This document shows, one piece after another, positions 44,408 to 51,127 of a stretch of DNA of 64,000 nt. The first letter of the stretch is position 1. Each line of letters begins with the position of its first letter. The position numbers were made by a program, and so were the translations under genes. The notes below the pieces were generated by a model. That model made no database searches. It had not been told where the DNA came from and saw only the letters and a list, made by a program, of their open reading frames with translations. Source of the stretch: a bacterium (GTDB lineage: Bacteria > Desulfobacterota > Binatia > DP-6); contig JAHCID010000001.1 in the NCBI GenBank assembly GCA_026129405.1, positions 589,237 through 653,236 of the forward strand, written 5' to 3'.

Positions 44408-44911
44408 GTGGCCGTCGCCCCGCCAGGTCCCTTCGTCGACCGGCTGCAGCAGGTCGGCTTCGACTTCTTCACCGGCGTGCCGTGCTCGCTCGTCGGGCCG
44501 GTGATCGCGGAGCTGGAGCGTCGCGGCGTCTACCACGGCGAGACGCGCGAGGACGCCGCGCTCGGGGTGGCCGCCGGCGCCTACCTGGCCGGGAGGCTAC
44601 CGGTCGTCGTCATGCAGAACTCGGGGCTGGGCGTGTCGCTGAACGCGCTCGGCTCGTTGCAGCTCTCCTACGAGACGCCGGTGCTGCTGCTCGTCACCTG
44701 GCGCGGCTACGAGGGCAAGGACGCGCCCGAGCACCTCGTCATGGGCGAGGTGATGGACCGGCTGCTGGCGCTCTTCGCCATCCCGTTCCGCACCCCCGAG
44801 CCGGCGACGCTCGACGCCGACGTCGCGTGGGCGGCCGAGACGGCGCGCGCGACGTGCAAGCCGGTGGCGCTGCTCGTGAAGCCGGGCCTCTTCGTCGGGG
44901 GGCACGCGTGA
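44408..44911 (+). CDS. phosphonopyruvate decarboxylase, alpha (N-terminal) subunit
   Basis: 167 residues from a GTG 10 bases after the PEP-mutase stop. It is the pyrimidine-binding half of a ThDP enzyme: FFTGVPCSLVGPVIAELE, the ETREDAALGVAAGAYLAG block with the ThDP-activating Glu, MQNSGLGVSLNALGSL and LLVTWRGYEGKDAPEH. These are hallmarks of phosphonopyruvate and sulfopyruvate decarboxylases. In most phosphonate clusters both halves are one protein; here they are split. The product would be phosphonoacetaldehyde, which pulls the unfavourable mutase reaction forward. The beta subunit lies 232 bases downstream. Confidence 0.93.
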   Translation: MAVAPPGPFVDRLQQVGFDFFTGVPCSLVGPVIAELERRGVYHGETREDAALGVAAGAYLAGRLPVVVMQNSGLGVSLNALGSLQLSYETPVLLLVTWRGYEGKDAPEHLVMGEVMDRLLALFAIPFRTPEPATLDADVAWAAETARATCKPVALLVKPGLFVGGHA

Positions 44912-45090
44912 CGCAGCGATGTCAGCGGCAGCCCGCGGAACGGACGGATCGTGCGCTCGAGCGGCTTCGGCACGAGGCCCATGTTCTCGAGCGTCACCGC
45001 ACCGAGGATCGCGTCGTCGTGGCGGGCGACCGCAGTGGAGTCGTCGCTTCCCGGCACCGCGCCGCCGACCGACGCGTAGACCATGCCCAT
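44912..45090 (-). pseudogene. relic of a retropepsin-like (clan AA) aspartic protease
   Basis: Antisense, in the spacer between the two decarboxylase subunits. From the ATG at 45090 the minus strand reads MGMVYASVGGAVPGSDD and then ILGAVTLENMGLVPKPLERT, ending near RPFRGLPL. The opening resembles the N-terminus of small clan AA aspartic proteases and the rest their C-terminal third (LLG..TLE.LGL motif). The middle, with the catalytic D-[ST]-G, is missing, and the reading frame runs on into the alpha-subunit gene. I read it as a protease gene that lost its core by an internal deletion. Confidence 0.5.
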
Positions 45091-45143
45091 GCCCGCCCTG
45101 CCGCCACGCACATGGGCGCCGGACAATCCCCGGGAGCGGAAGC

Positions 45144-45710
45144 ATGACGGTGCAGGAGGCGCTCGCGATCCTCGTGCCGCACACGAGCGACGCGATCCGC
45201 GTCTGCTCGAACGGCTACATGTCGCGCGCCGCGTTCGGCGCCGGCGACACCGACGGCTCGTTCTACATGATCGGCTCGATGGGGCTGGCGTCGTCGATCG
45301 GCCTCGGCATCGCGCTGGCGCAGCCGGACCGGCGCGTGGTGATCCTCGACGGCGACGGCAACGTGCTCATGAACATGGGCACGCTCGCGACCATCGCCGC
45401 GCGGGCGCCGAAGCGCCTGCTGCACGTGTGCGTCGACAACGGGCGGCACGCCTCGACGGGCGGCCAGCCGACGATCAGCGACGTCGTCGACCTCGCCGCC
45501 GTCGCACGCGCTGCGGGCTACCGCCGCGTCGAGCAGCCGGCGACGCCCGACGCGCTGCGTGCGCTGGCGCCGGAGCTGGCGTCGGCCGAAGGGCCGGTGT
45601 TCCTGCACGTGCGCGTCGAGCCCGGCGAGGGCGGCCCGCCCGGGCCGCGCATCCCGCACACGCCGACCGAGATGACGGCGCGCATGCGCCGCGCCCTCGG
45701 CGTCGGCTGA
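45144..45710 (+). CDS. phosphonopyruvate decarboxylase, beta (C-terminal) subunit
   Basis: 188 residues, with GGGAGCGGAAGC before the ATG. It is the pyrophosphate-binding half of the ThDP enzyme: GSMGLASSIGLGIAL, the ThDP motif GDG-N...VDN (LDGDGNVLMNMGTLATIA through HVCVDNGRH) and STGGQPT, all as in phosphonopyruvate and sulfopyruvate decarboxylases. It should assemble with the alpha subunit encoded upstream. The 232-base spacer between them, holding an antisense protease relic, is unusual for subunits of one enzyme. Confidence 0.94.
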   Translation: MTVQEALAILVPHTSDAIRVCSNGYMSRAAFGAGDTDGSFYMIGSMGLASSIGLGIALAQPDRRVVILDGDGNVLMNMGTLATIAARAPKRLLHVCVDNGRHASTGGQPTISDVVDLAAVARAAGYRRVEQPATPDALRALAPELASAEGPVFLHVRVEPGEGGPPGPRIPHTPTEMTARMRRALGVG

Positions 45711-45806
45711 CGCGGGCAGCGGGAAATATCTACAACCCGCCCCGATGAACCCCGCGGACCGTCGGGCCTTCGCTCTGGCACGCGTCTCGCTTCGGAGTGA
45801 GAGCGT

Positions 45807-46094
45807 ATGAGACCCACGACGATAATCGCACTCCTGGCCGTCCTGGCCGCCGCTCCCGTGGCGGCGGTCCACGCCGGCGACACCGGCCGCAAGGTCGGCG
45901 GCGTGGTGGAGGAGTCCGCCAAGACCGGCGGCCGCGCCGTCCGCGACGGGGCCCTCACCTTCGGCCGCACGACGCGCGACTTCTTCACCCAGGGCCCCTC
46001 CGCAGCGCAGCGGACATGGCGTGCGAACGAGGCGCAGACGAAGGCCAACGCCCGCGAGGGCGCCGATCGGGTCCGGGACGAAGCCCACCAGTAG
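45807..46094 (+). CDS. small secreted protein, unknown function
   Basis: 95 residues, GGAGTGAGAG before the ATG. Residues 1-23 are a signal peptide ending in VHA-G. The mature 70 residues are polar and helical with Ala, Arg and Thr (GGVVEESAKTGGRAVRDGAL, AQTKANAREGADRVRDEAHQ), a composition like LEA or stress-protective helices. No Cys. No family recognised. Confidence 0.65.
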   Translation: MRPTTIIALLAVLAAAPVAAVHAGDTGRKVGGVVEESAKTGGRAVRDGALTFGRTTRDFFTQGPSAAQRTWRANEAQTKANAREGADRVRDEAHQ

Positions 46095-46163
46095 CTCCGC
46101 GACGGCCCCCATTTGACGCCAGGGGGTGATCGGTTACAGAACCCGCCTCTGGAGGGACCCGTC

Positions 46164-46718
46164 GTGACGCCGGCAGACTGCATCCTCTTCAGCGGGGCCG
46201 CCCAGGGGGCCGAGGCGGCGTTCGGCGAAGCGGCCGAGCGCCATGGCGTGCAGGAGGTGAACTTCACCTTCGAGGGCCACAGCGACGCGCGCACGCGCGG
46301 GCTGCGCGTGCTCTCCGAGGCCGACCTGAAGAAGGGCGACGTGAGCCTGTCCTACGTGAGCAAGCTCATGCATCGCCGCTTTCCGGACACGCCCCTCTTC
46401 CGCAAGGTGCTGCAGAGCATCTGGCATCAGGTGAACAACGGCCACGAGATCTTCCTCGTCGGCATCATCCAGCCCGACGATACGGTCGTTGGCGGCACGG
46501 GCGTCAGCGCCGAGTACGCCAAGTTCTTCAACAAGGTCTGCCACGTCTTCGACCAGGAGCGGCGCGGCTGGTTCCGCTGGTCGGGCGACGGGTGGGAGCC
46601 GGAGATCGACCCGGTGATCCGCGAGAAGCACTTCACCGGCACCGGCACGCGCTTCCTGCGCGACGAGGGCCGGCGCGCGATCGACGCGCTCTTCGCGCGC
46701 ACCTTCGGCAAGGGTTGA
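46164..46718 (+). CDS. SLOG-like Rossmann protein, uncharacterised
   Basis: 184 residues from a GTG preceded by GGAGGG at 8 bases; an upstream TTG reading was rejected. The start CILFSGAAQGAEAAFGEAA followed by VQEVNFTFEGHSDAR looks like the Rossmann-type SG-x-x-x-G-A-D..W/F opening of a DprA/YpsA (SLOG) group. The middle QVNNGHEIFLVGII, the GGTGVSAEYA loop and the ending FTGTGTRFLRDEGRRAI also fit an uncharacterised SLOG-type family seen in bacteria and phages. SLOG domains bind nucleotide-derived ligands, sometimes as sensors in defence or stress systems. No effector domain is fused. Function is unknown; the family link is by pattern memory, not a search. Confidence 0.6.
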   Translation: MTPADCILFSGAAQGAEAAFGEAAERHGVQEVNFTFEGHSDARTRGLRVLSEADLKKGDVSLSYVSKLMHRRFPDTPLFRKVLQSIWHQVNNGHEIFLVGIIQPDDTVVGGTGVSAEYAKFFNKVCHVFDQERRGWFRWSGDGWEPEIDPVIREKHFTGTGTRFLRDEGRRAIDALFARTFGKG

Positions 46719-46736
46719 GCGCGCGGCGGCGCGTGC

Positions 46737-47048
46737 TCAATCGTCGATGTCGCCGTCGCTGTCCGGCGTGATCGACGGCTCGGCGTCGGCGGGCGGCGGG
46801 TTCTCGATGTCGGGGTCGGACGGCTCGGCATCGGCCGGCACGTCGGGCTCGATCTCCGGCGCCGACGGCTCGGCGTCGGCGGGCACGTCGGGCTCGACCT
46901 CGGGCGCGGACGGCTCGGCGTCGGCCGGGACGTCCGGCTCGATCTCCGGGCTCGACGCCTCCATGTCCGCGGGCGGCGGATTCTCGATCTCCGTCGCCAG
47001 CGCGGCCGTGGCGGCGAGGAGCAGGCAGGCGACGAGCGTCCGGCGCAT
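46737..47048 (-). CDS. secreted acidic tandem-repeat protein
   Basis: 103 residues. Signal peptide 1-18 (MRRTLVACLLLAATAALA). Residues 20-94 are five 15-residue repeats: two outer copies beginning [ED]IENPPPAD and three inner copies EIEPDVPADAEPSAP or near variants. The tail is acidic (PDSDGDIDD). The mature protein is about one third Pro plus Asp/Glu, so extended and disordered, probably a spacer or surface polymer. No partner is evident; it lies convergent to the SLOG-like gene and 9 bases downstream of the PNPOx-like gene. Confidence 0.65.
   Translation of the reverse strand: MRRTLVACLLLAATAALATEIENPPPADMEASSPEIEPDVPADAEPSAPEVEPDVPADAEPSAPEIEPDVPADAEPSDPDIENPPPADAEPSITPDSDGDIDD
46767..46991 (-). 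repeat. five tandem 45-bp repeats inside a coding sequence
   Basis: The 225 bases encode five 15-residue units without frame change. The three inner units are nearly identical at DNA level; the outer two share a different core (ENPPPAD). This A-B-B-B-A order suggests the inner units expanded by duplication. Confidence 0.85.
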
Positions 47049-47057
47049 GCGCTGGTT

Positions 47058-47726
47058 CTAGCCCCGACCCCCCCGAGTCACCAGCCGGGGGAGGACCGCC
47101 TCCGGCGGCACCGTGCCCGCGGCGCAGTCGGGTGCGGGGATGGGTGTCTCCGGCCGGGTGGTGAGGGGAATCACCCCCGCCCACACCGGCAGCGCCAGGT
47201 CCTCCTCGTCGTCGATCGGGCCGCCGCTGCGGATCTTCGCCACCGCCTCCGCGAGCGGCAGCTCGAGGACCAGCGTCGCCTTCATCTCCTGCGCGTTCGG
47301 CTCGCGCACCGCGTCCCATCGGCCCGGCGCGACCCGCTCGGTGAAGGCGCGCAGCGCCGCCAGCTTGCGGGCCTCGTCGGTGACCGCCCGCGCCCGCCCG
47401 AAGACGACCGCGGAGCGGTAGTTCACCGAGTGGTGGAAGGCCGAGCGCGCCAGCACGACGCCGTCCAGGTGGGTGACGACGAGGCAGAGGTCGACGCCGT
47501 CCGCCCCCGCCTCGAGCGTGCGGCTGGCCGCCGAGCCGTGCACGACGACGGTGTCGCCGACGCGGGCGTAGGTCGTCGGGATCACCATCGGGCGGCCGCC
47601 GGCGACGAAGCCCAGGTGGCAGACGAAGCCGGCGTCGAGGACGGCGCGGACGTCGTCGCAGACGTGGGTGGCCCGCTTGGGCAGCCGCCGGACCCGGGTG
47701 CGCTCGGTGACGGGGAAGGTCTCCAT
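47058..47726 (-). CDS. pyridoxamine 5'-phosphate oxidase-like FMN-binding protein
   Basis: 222 residues from the ATG at 47726, just at the divergent MocR-type gene. A split-barrel flavin domain: HVCDDVRAVLDAGFVCHLGF, RPMVIPTTYARVGDTVVVHG, ASRTLEAGADGVDLCLVVTH, SVNYRSAVVFGRAR. This is the subgroup often annotated as pyridoxamine 5'-phosphate oxidase family or FMN-binding flavin reductase-like; true PNPOx catalytic residues are not evident, so the vitamin B6 role is uncertain. The divergent PLP-binding regulator suggests a link to B6 or amine metabolism. Confidence 0.87.
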   Translation of the reverse strand: METFPVTERTRVRRLPKRATHVCDDVRAVLDAGFVCHLGFVAGGRPMVIPTTYARVGDTVVVHGSAASRTLEAGADGVDLCLVVTHLDGVVLARSAFHHSVNYRSAVVFGRARAVTDEARKLAALRAFTERVAPGRWDAVREPNAQEMKATLVLELPLAEAVAKIRSGGPIDDEEDLALPVWAGVIPLTTRPETPIPAPDCAAGTVPPEAVLPRLVTRGGRG

Positions 47727-47743
47727 GCCGGCGATCCTGCCCA

Positions 47744-47776
47744 GCCGATTGGTCCCATTACCAGCTCCAATCCGGC
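47744..47776. promoter_or_regulatory. inverted repeat, candidate MocR operator
   Basis: In the 88-base spacer between the divergent PNPOx-like and MocR-type genes, GCCGATTGG and CCAATC(C)GGC form an inverted repeat with a 14-base centre containing CCCATTACC. The spacing of about two helical turns and the position between the starts fit an operator for the MocR-type dimer, controlling both genes. Confidence 0.5.
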
Positions 47777-47814
47777 TCTTCCCATGGGGCCATTGGCGTG
47801 CGACCGTGGCGCCC

Positions 47815-49284
47815 ATGGCGACCGCCGCGAACATCCTCGGCGTGCCGGCGCTCGAGCGGACCGAGGCCGCGTCGCTGCAGACGCAGCTCTACGCGGCCCT
47901 GCGCGAGGCGATCCTGGCGCGCCGGCTGCGGCCGGGCACGCGCCTGCCGTCGTCGCGCACGCTGGCGGCGGACGTCGGCGTCGGGCGCAACACCGTCGTC
48001 GGCGCCTTCGCGCAGCTGCTCGCCGAGGGCTACGTCACGGCGCGCGTCGGCGACGGCACGCGCGTCGCGCCGCTCACGCCCGAGAGCCTGCTCGAGGCGC
48101 CGCGTCCACGGGTCGCGCGAGCGCCCGCCGGTCGCGCCGCGGCGCTGTCGCGGCGCGGCGCGGTGCTGGCGACGACGCCGCGGGGCGGTCCGTTCCCCGA
48201 CGGCACGCCGTTCATGCCGGGCTGCCCGGCGGCCGAAGCCTTCCCGCTCGACGCCTGGGCGCGCGTGGTCGCCCGCCACGCGCGCCGGCGGCCGCGCAGC
48301 GGCATGGGCTACGGGGCGTCGGCGGGCTACCCGCCGCTGCGCGAGGCGATCGCGACCTACGTCGGCGCGGCGCGCGGCGTCGTCGCCGAGCCGTCGCAGG
48401 TGATCGTCGTCGCGGGCGCGCAGGCGGGCATCGACCTGGCCGCACGGCTCCTCGTCGACCCCGGCGATCCGGTCTGGATGGAGGACCCGGGCTATCCCGG
48501 GGCCCGCGCCGCGCTGCTCGCCGCCGGTGCGCGGCCGGTCCCCGTCCCGGTCGACGCGGAGGGCCTCGATCCCGAGGCCGGCACGCGCCGCAGCCCCGAC
48601 GCGCGCGTCGTCTATCTGACGCCGTCGCACCAGTACCCGCTCGGCATGGTGATGTCGCTGCCCCGTCGCCTGGCGCTGCTGGAGCGCGCGGCGCGCACCG
48701 GCACGTGGATCCTGGAGGACGACTACGACGGCGAGTATCGCTTCTCGGGGCGTCCACTCGCCGCCCTGCAGGGGCTCGACCCGACGCGCGTGGTCTTCGT
48801 CGGCACCTTCAGCAAGACGATGTTTCCGGCGCTGCGCGCCGGCTGGCTGGTGGTGCCGCCGGAGCTGGTGCCGGCGTTCGAGAACGCGATCCGGCACACC
48901 GGCCACTCGGTGCCGGTGCCGCTCCAGGCGGCGCTGGCCGAGTTCGTCGCCGGCGGCCAGCTCGCCGCCCACATCCGCCGCATGCGGACGCTGTACGCCG
49001 CGCGCCAGGATCGACTCGTGCGGGCGGCGCGGCGACGGCTCGGCGACCGTCTCGTCGTCGAGCCGACCGAAGCCGGGATGCAGCTCGCGGCGCTGCTGCC
49101 GGCCGGCGCCGACGACCGTGCGCTGTCGCAGGCGGCGTACGAGGCGGGGGTCGTCGCGGCGCCGCTGTCGGCCTTCTACGACGGGCGCCCGCGGCGGCGC
49201 GGCTTCCTGCTCGGCTTCTCGGGCATCCGCGAGCGCGACATCGACCGCGGCGTCGAGCGCCTGGGGCGCGTGCTGGGCTGCTAG
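47815..49284 (+). CDS. MocR family regulator (GntR HTH - PLP aminotransferase fold)
   Basis: 489 residues from the ATG at 47815. Residues about 18-85 are a GntR winged helix ([35 protein letters not shown]). Residues 120-489 are a class I aminotransferase fold with [29 protein letters not shown] and the PLP Lys in [13 protein letters not shown]. MocR proteins such as PdxR, GabR and TauR use PLP or an amine-PLP adduct as signal and usually activate a divergent gene. It starts divergently from the PNPOx-like gene, and the 2-AEP transaminase gene starts 44 bases after its stop, so it may control aminoethylphosphonate metabolism (inference). Confidence 0.94.
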   Translation: MATAANILGVPALERTEAASLQTQLYAALREAILARRLRPGTRLPSSRTLAADVGVGRNTVVGAFAQLLAEGYVTARVGDGTRVAPLTPESLLEAPRPRVARAPAGRAAALSRRGAVLATTPRGGPFPDGTPFMPGCPAAEAFPLDAWARVVARHARRRPRSGMGYGASAGYPPLREAIATYVGAARGVVAEPSQVIVVAGAQAGIDLAARLLVDPGDPVWMEDPGYPGARAALLAAGARPVPVPVDAEGLDPEAGTRRSPDARVVYLTPSHQYPLGMVMSLPRRLALLERAARTGTWILEDDYDGEYRFSGRPLAALQGLDPTRVVFVGTFSKTMFPALRAGWLVVPPELVPAFENAIRHTGHSVPVPLQAALAEFVAGGQLAAHIRRMRTLYAARQDRLVRAARRRLGDRLVVEPTEAGMQLAALLPAGADDRALSQAAYEAGVVAAPLSAFYDGRPRRRGFLLGFSGIRERDIDRGVERLGRVLGC

Positions 49285-49328
49285 CCGGTGGCGCGCCCAG
49301 GCCCCCGATGCTAGGCAGCCGAGGCTCG

Positions 49329-50402
49329 ATGATCCTCCTCAACCCCGGCCCGGTGAACGTGTCGCCGCGCGTGACCGCGGCGCTCGGGCGCGGCGACCTC
49401 TGTCATCGCGAGCCCGAGTGCGCCGCGCTGCTGGGCGCCGTGCGCGAGAAGCTCCTGCGTGCCTTCGCGCCCGCCGGCGGCTTCGCGGCGACGCTGGTGA
49501 CCGGCTCGGGCACGGCCGCGGTCGAGACCGCGGTGTCGAGCGTCTGCTCGCCGAAGGGCCGCCTCGTCGTCGTCGCCAACGGCGTCTACGGCGAGCGCAT
49601 GGCGCGCATGGCCGAGGCGCAGCGCATCGCCCATACCGTCGTCGAAGGGCCGTGGACGTCGCCGCCCGACCTCGGCGCGGTCGAGACGGCCCTGCGCGCC
49701 CCCGACGTCGAGGCCGTCGCCGTCGTGCACCACGAGACCACGACCGGCCTGCGCACGCCGGTCGGCGAGGTGGGACGGCTCGCGCGCCGCTACGGCAAGC
49801 TCTGCCTCGTCGACGCCGTGAGCGGGCTCGGCGGCGATCCGCTCGATCTCGAGGCCGACGGCGTCGATGTCGTCGTCGGCACCTCGGGCAAATGCGTCCA
49901 GGCCTTCCCCGGCATCGGCGTCGTGCTCGTGCGCGACGCCGTGCTGGAGCGCCTCGTCGCCTACCCGCCGCGCAGCCTCTATCTCTCGCTCGCGACCTAC
50001 GCCCGCACGCCGATGCCGTTCACGCCGGCGGTGCAGGTCGCGTACGCGCTCGACGAGGCGCTGGACGAGCTGCTGGACGAGACCGTCGCCGGCCGCCAGG
50101 CGCGCTACGCCGCGGCGGCGGGCATCGTGCGCAACGGCTGCGAGGGGCTCGGACTCGAGATCGTCCTGCCGCCCGCCCTGCGCTCGAACACCATCACCTC
50201 GCTGCGGCTGCCGCCGGGCGTGACCTACGCGGCGCTGCACGACGGCCTCAAGGCGCGCGGCTTCGTCATCTACGAAGGCCAGGGCTGGTTCGCCCGCGAG
50301 GCGTTCCGGGTGGCCAACATGGGAGCGCTCGCGGCGGCCGACTTCGAGCGCTTCGTCGGCGCGCTCGGCGAGGTGCTGGCGGGCGCACGGAGGAGCGGAT
50401 GA
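49329..50402 (+). CDS. phnW: 2-aminoethylphosphonate--pyruvate transaminase
   Basis: 357 residues from the ATG at 49329 (GAGG upstream); an ATG at 49308 would add seven residues. Class V aminotransferase with the PhnW pattern: ILLNPGPVNVSPRV, LCHREPECAALL, VTGSGTAAVETAVSS, VHHETTTGLRTP, LVDAVSGLGGDPLD and the PLP Lys in GTSGKCVQAFPGIG. PhnW converts 2-aminoethylphosphonate plus pyruvate to phosphonoacetaldehyde plus alanine. Beside PEP mutase and phosphonopyruvate decarboxylase it should work in the direction of 2-AEP formation. It overlaps the nucleotidyltransferase gene by 4 bases. Confidence 0.92.
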   Translation: MILLNPGPVNVSPRVTAALGRGDLCHREPECAALLGAVREKLLRAFAPAGGFAATLVTGSGTAAVETAVSSVCSPKGRLVVVANGVYGERMARMAEAQRIAHTVVEGPWTSPPDLGAVETALRAPDVEAVAVVHHETTTGLRTPVGEVGRLARRYGKLCLVDAVSGLGGDPLDLEADGVDVVVGTSGKCVQAFPGIGVVLVRDAVLERLVAYPPRSLYLSLATYARTPMPFTPAVQVAYALDEALDELLDETVAGRQARYAAAAGIVRNGCEGLGLEIVLPPALRSNTITSLRLPPGVTYAALHDGLKARGFVIYEGQGWFAREAFRVANMGALAAADFERFVGALGEVLAGARRSG

Positions 50403-51127
50403 CGGCGATCATCCTCGCGGCCGGCGTCGGCAAGCGGCTGCTCGAGGCCTCCGGCGGACGGCCCAAGTGTCTGTTGCAGGTCGGGGGGAAGAGCCTCCTC
50501 CGTCGCCTGCTCGAAGGGCTGGCGGCCGCGGGTGTGCGCGACGCGGTGGTGGTGGCGGGGTTCGGCGCCGAACACGTCGCCGCCGCGCTCGCCGATCCAG
50601 TGCCCGGCCTGTCCGTCGAGGTGGTCGTCAACGACCGCTTCCGCGAGGGCGCGATCCTCTCGCTGTGGACGGCGCGCGAGTGGCTGGACCGGCCCGTGCT
50701 CGTGATGGACGCCGACGTCCTCTGCTCGGTGACCATGCTGCGCCGTCTCGTCGGCTCCGCCCACCCGAACTGCTTCCTCATGGACGCGAGCCAGGAGAAC
50801 ACCGGCGAGGAGCAGATGCTCTGCGTGCGCGCCGGCCGCGTGCACAACATCGTACGCGGCGGCGAGCCCGGCTGGGAGCTGATGGGCGAGTCGATCGGCT
50901 TCCTGCGCCTCGACGCCGACGCCGCCCGTCTGCTCGGCGACCTCCTCGGCGCCCGCGTCGCCGCCGGCGACACCGGCATCGAGCACGAGGAGGTCTACCC
51001 GGCGCTGATGGCGCGCGTGCCGATCGGCGTCGAGCGCGTCGACGGCATGCCGTGGATCGAGATCGACTTCCCGGACGACGTCGCCCGCGCCGAGCGCGAG
51101 ATCCTGCCGCGCGTCGGGGAGTCGTGA
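50399..51127 (+). CDS. nucleotidyltransferase, likely CTP:aminoethylphosphonate type
   Basis: 242 residues; ATGA overlap with phnW and AGGAGCGG upstream. Complete sugar/choline-type nucleotidyltransferase signature LAAGVGKRLLEASGGRPKCL, followed by GKSLLRRLLEGL, VVVNDRFREGAILSL, VLVMDADVLC and EIDFPDDVARAE. The LicC/PntC-like branch adds CMP to phosphocholine, phosphoethanolamine or aminoethylphosphonate. Between phnW and a CDP-alcohol phosphotransferase, CMP-AEP formation is the best fit. This is the only one of three nucleotidyltransferase-like domains in the cluster with an intact motif. Confidence 0.88.
   Translation: MTAIILAAGVGKRLLEASGGRPKCLLQVGGKSLLRRLLEGLAAAGVRDAVVVAGFGAEHVAAALADPVPGLSVEVVVNDRFREGAILSLWTAREWLDRPVLVMDADVLCSVTMLRRLVGSAHPNCFLMDASQENTGEEQMLCVRAGRVHNIVRGGEPGWELMGESIGFLRLDADAARLLGDLLGARVAAGDTGIEHEEVYPALMARVPIGVERVDGMPWIEIDFPDDVARAEREILPRVGES

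Noticed and set aside
44707-45126. Minus-strand open frame read as an intact gene
   Set aside because: Only 45090-44912 resembles a protein family, the core is missing and the rest overlaps the alpha subunit; kept as a relic instead.
46747-47061. Plus-strand Gly/Ser-rich repeat protein
   Set aside because: It is the mirror of the acidic repeat gene; the minus-strand reading has a signal peptide and the plus-strand one does not.
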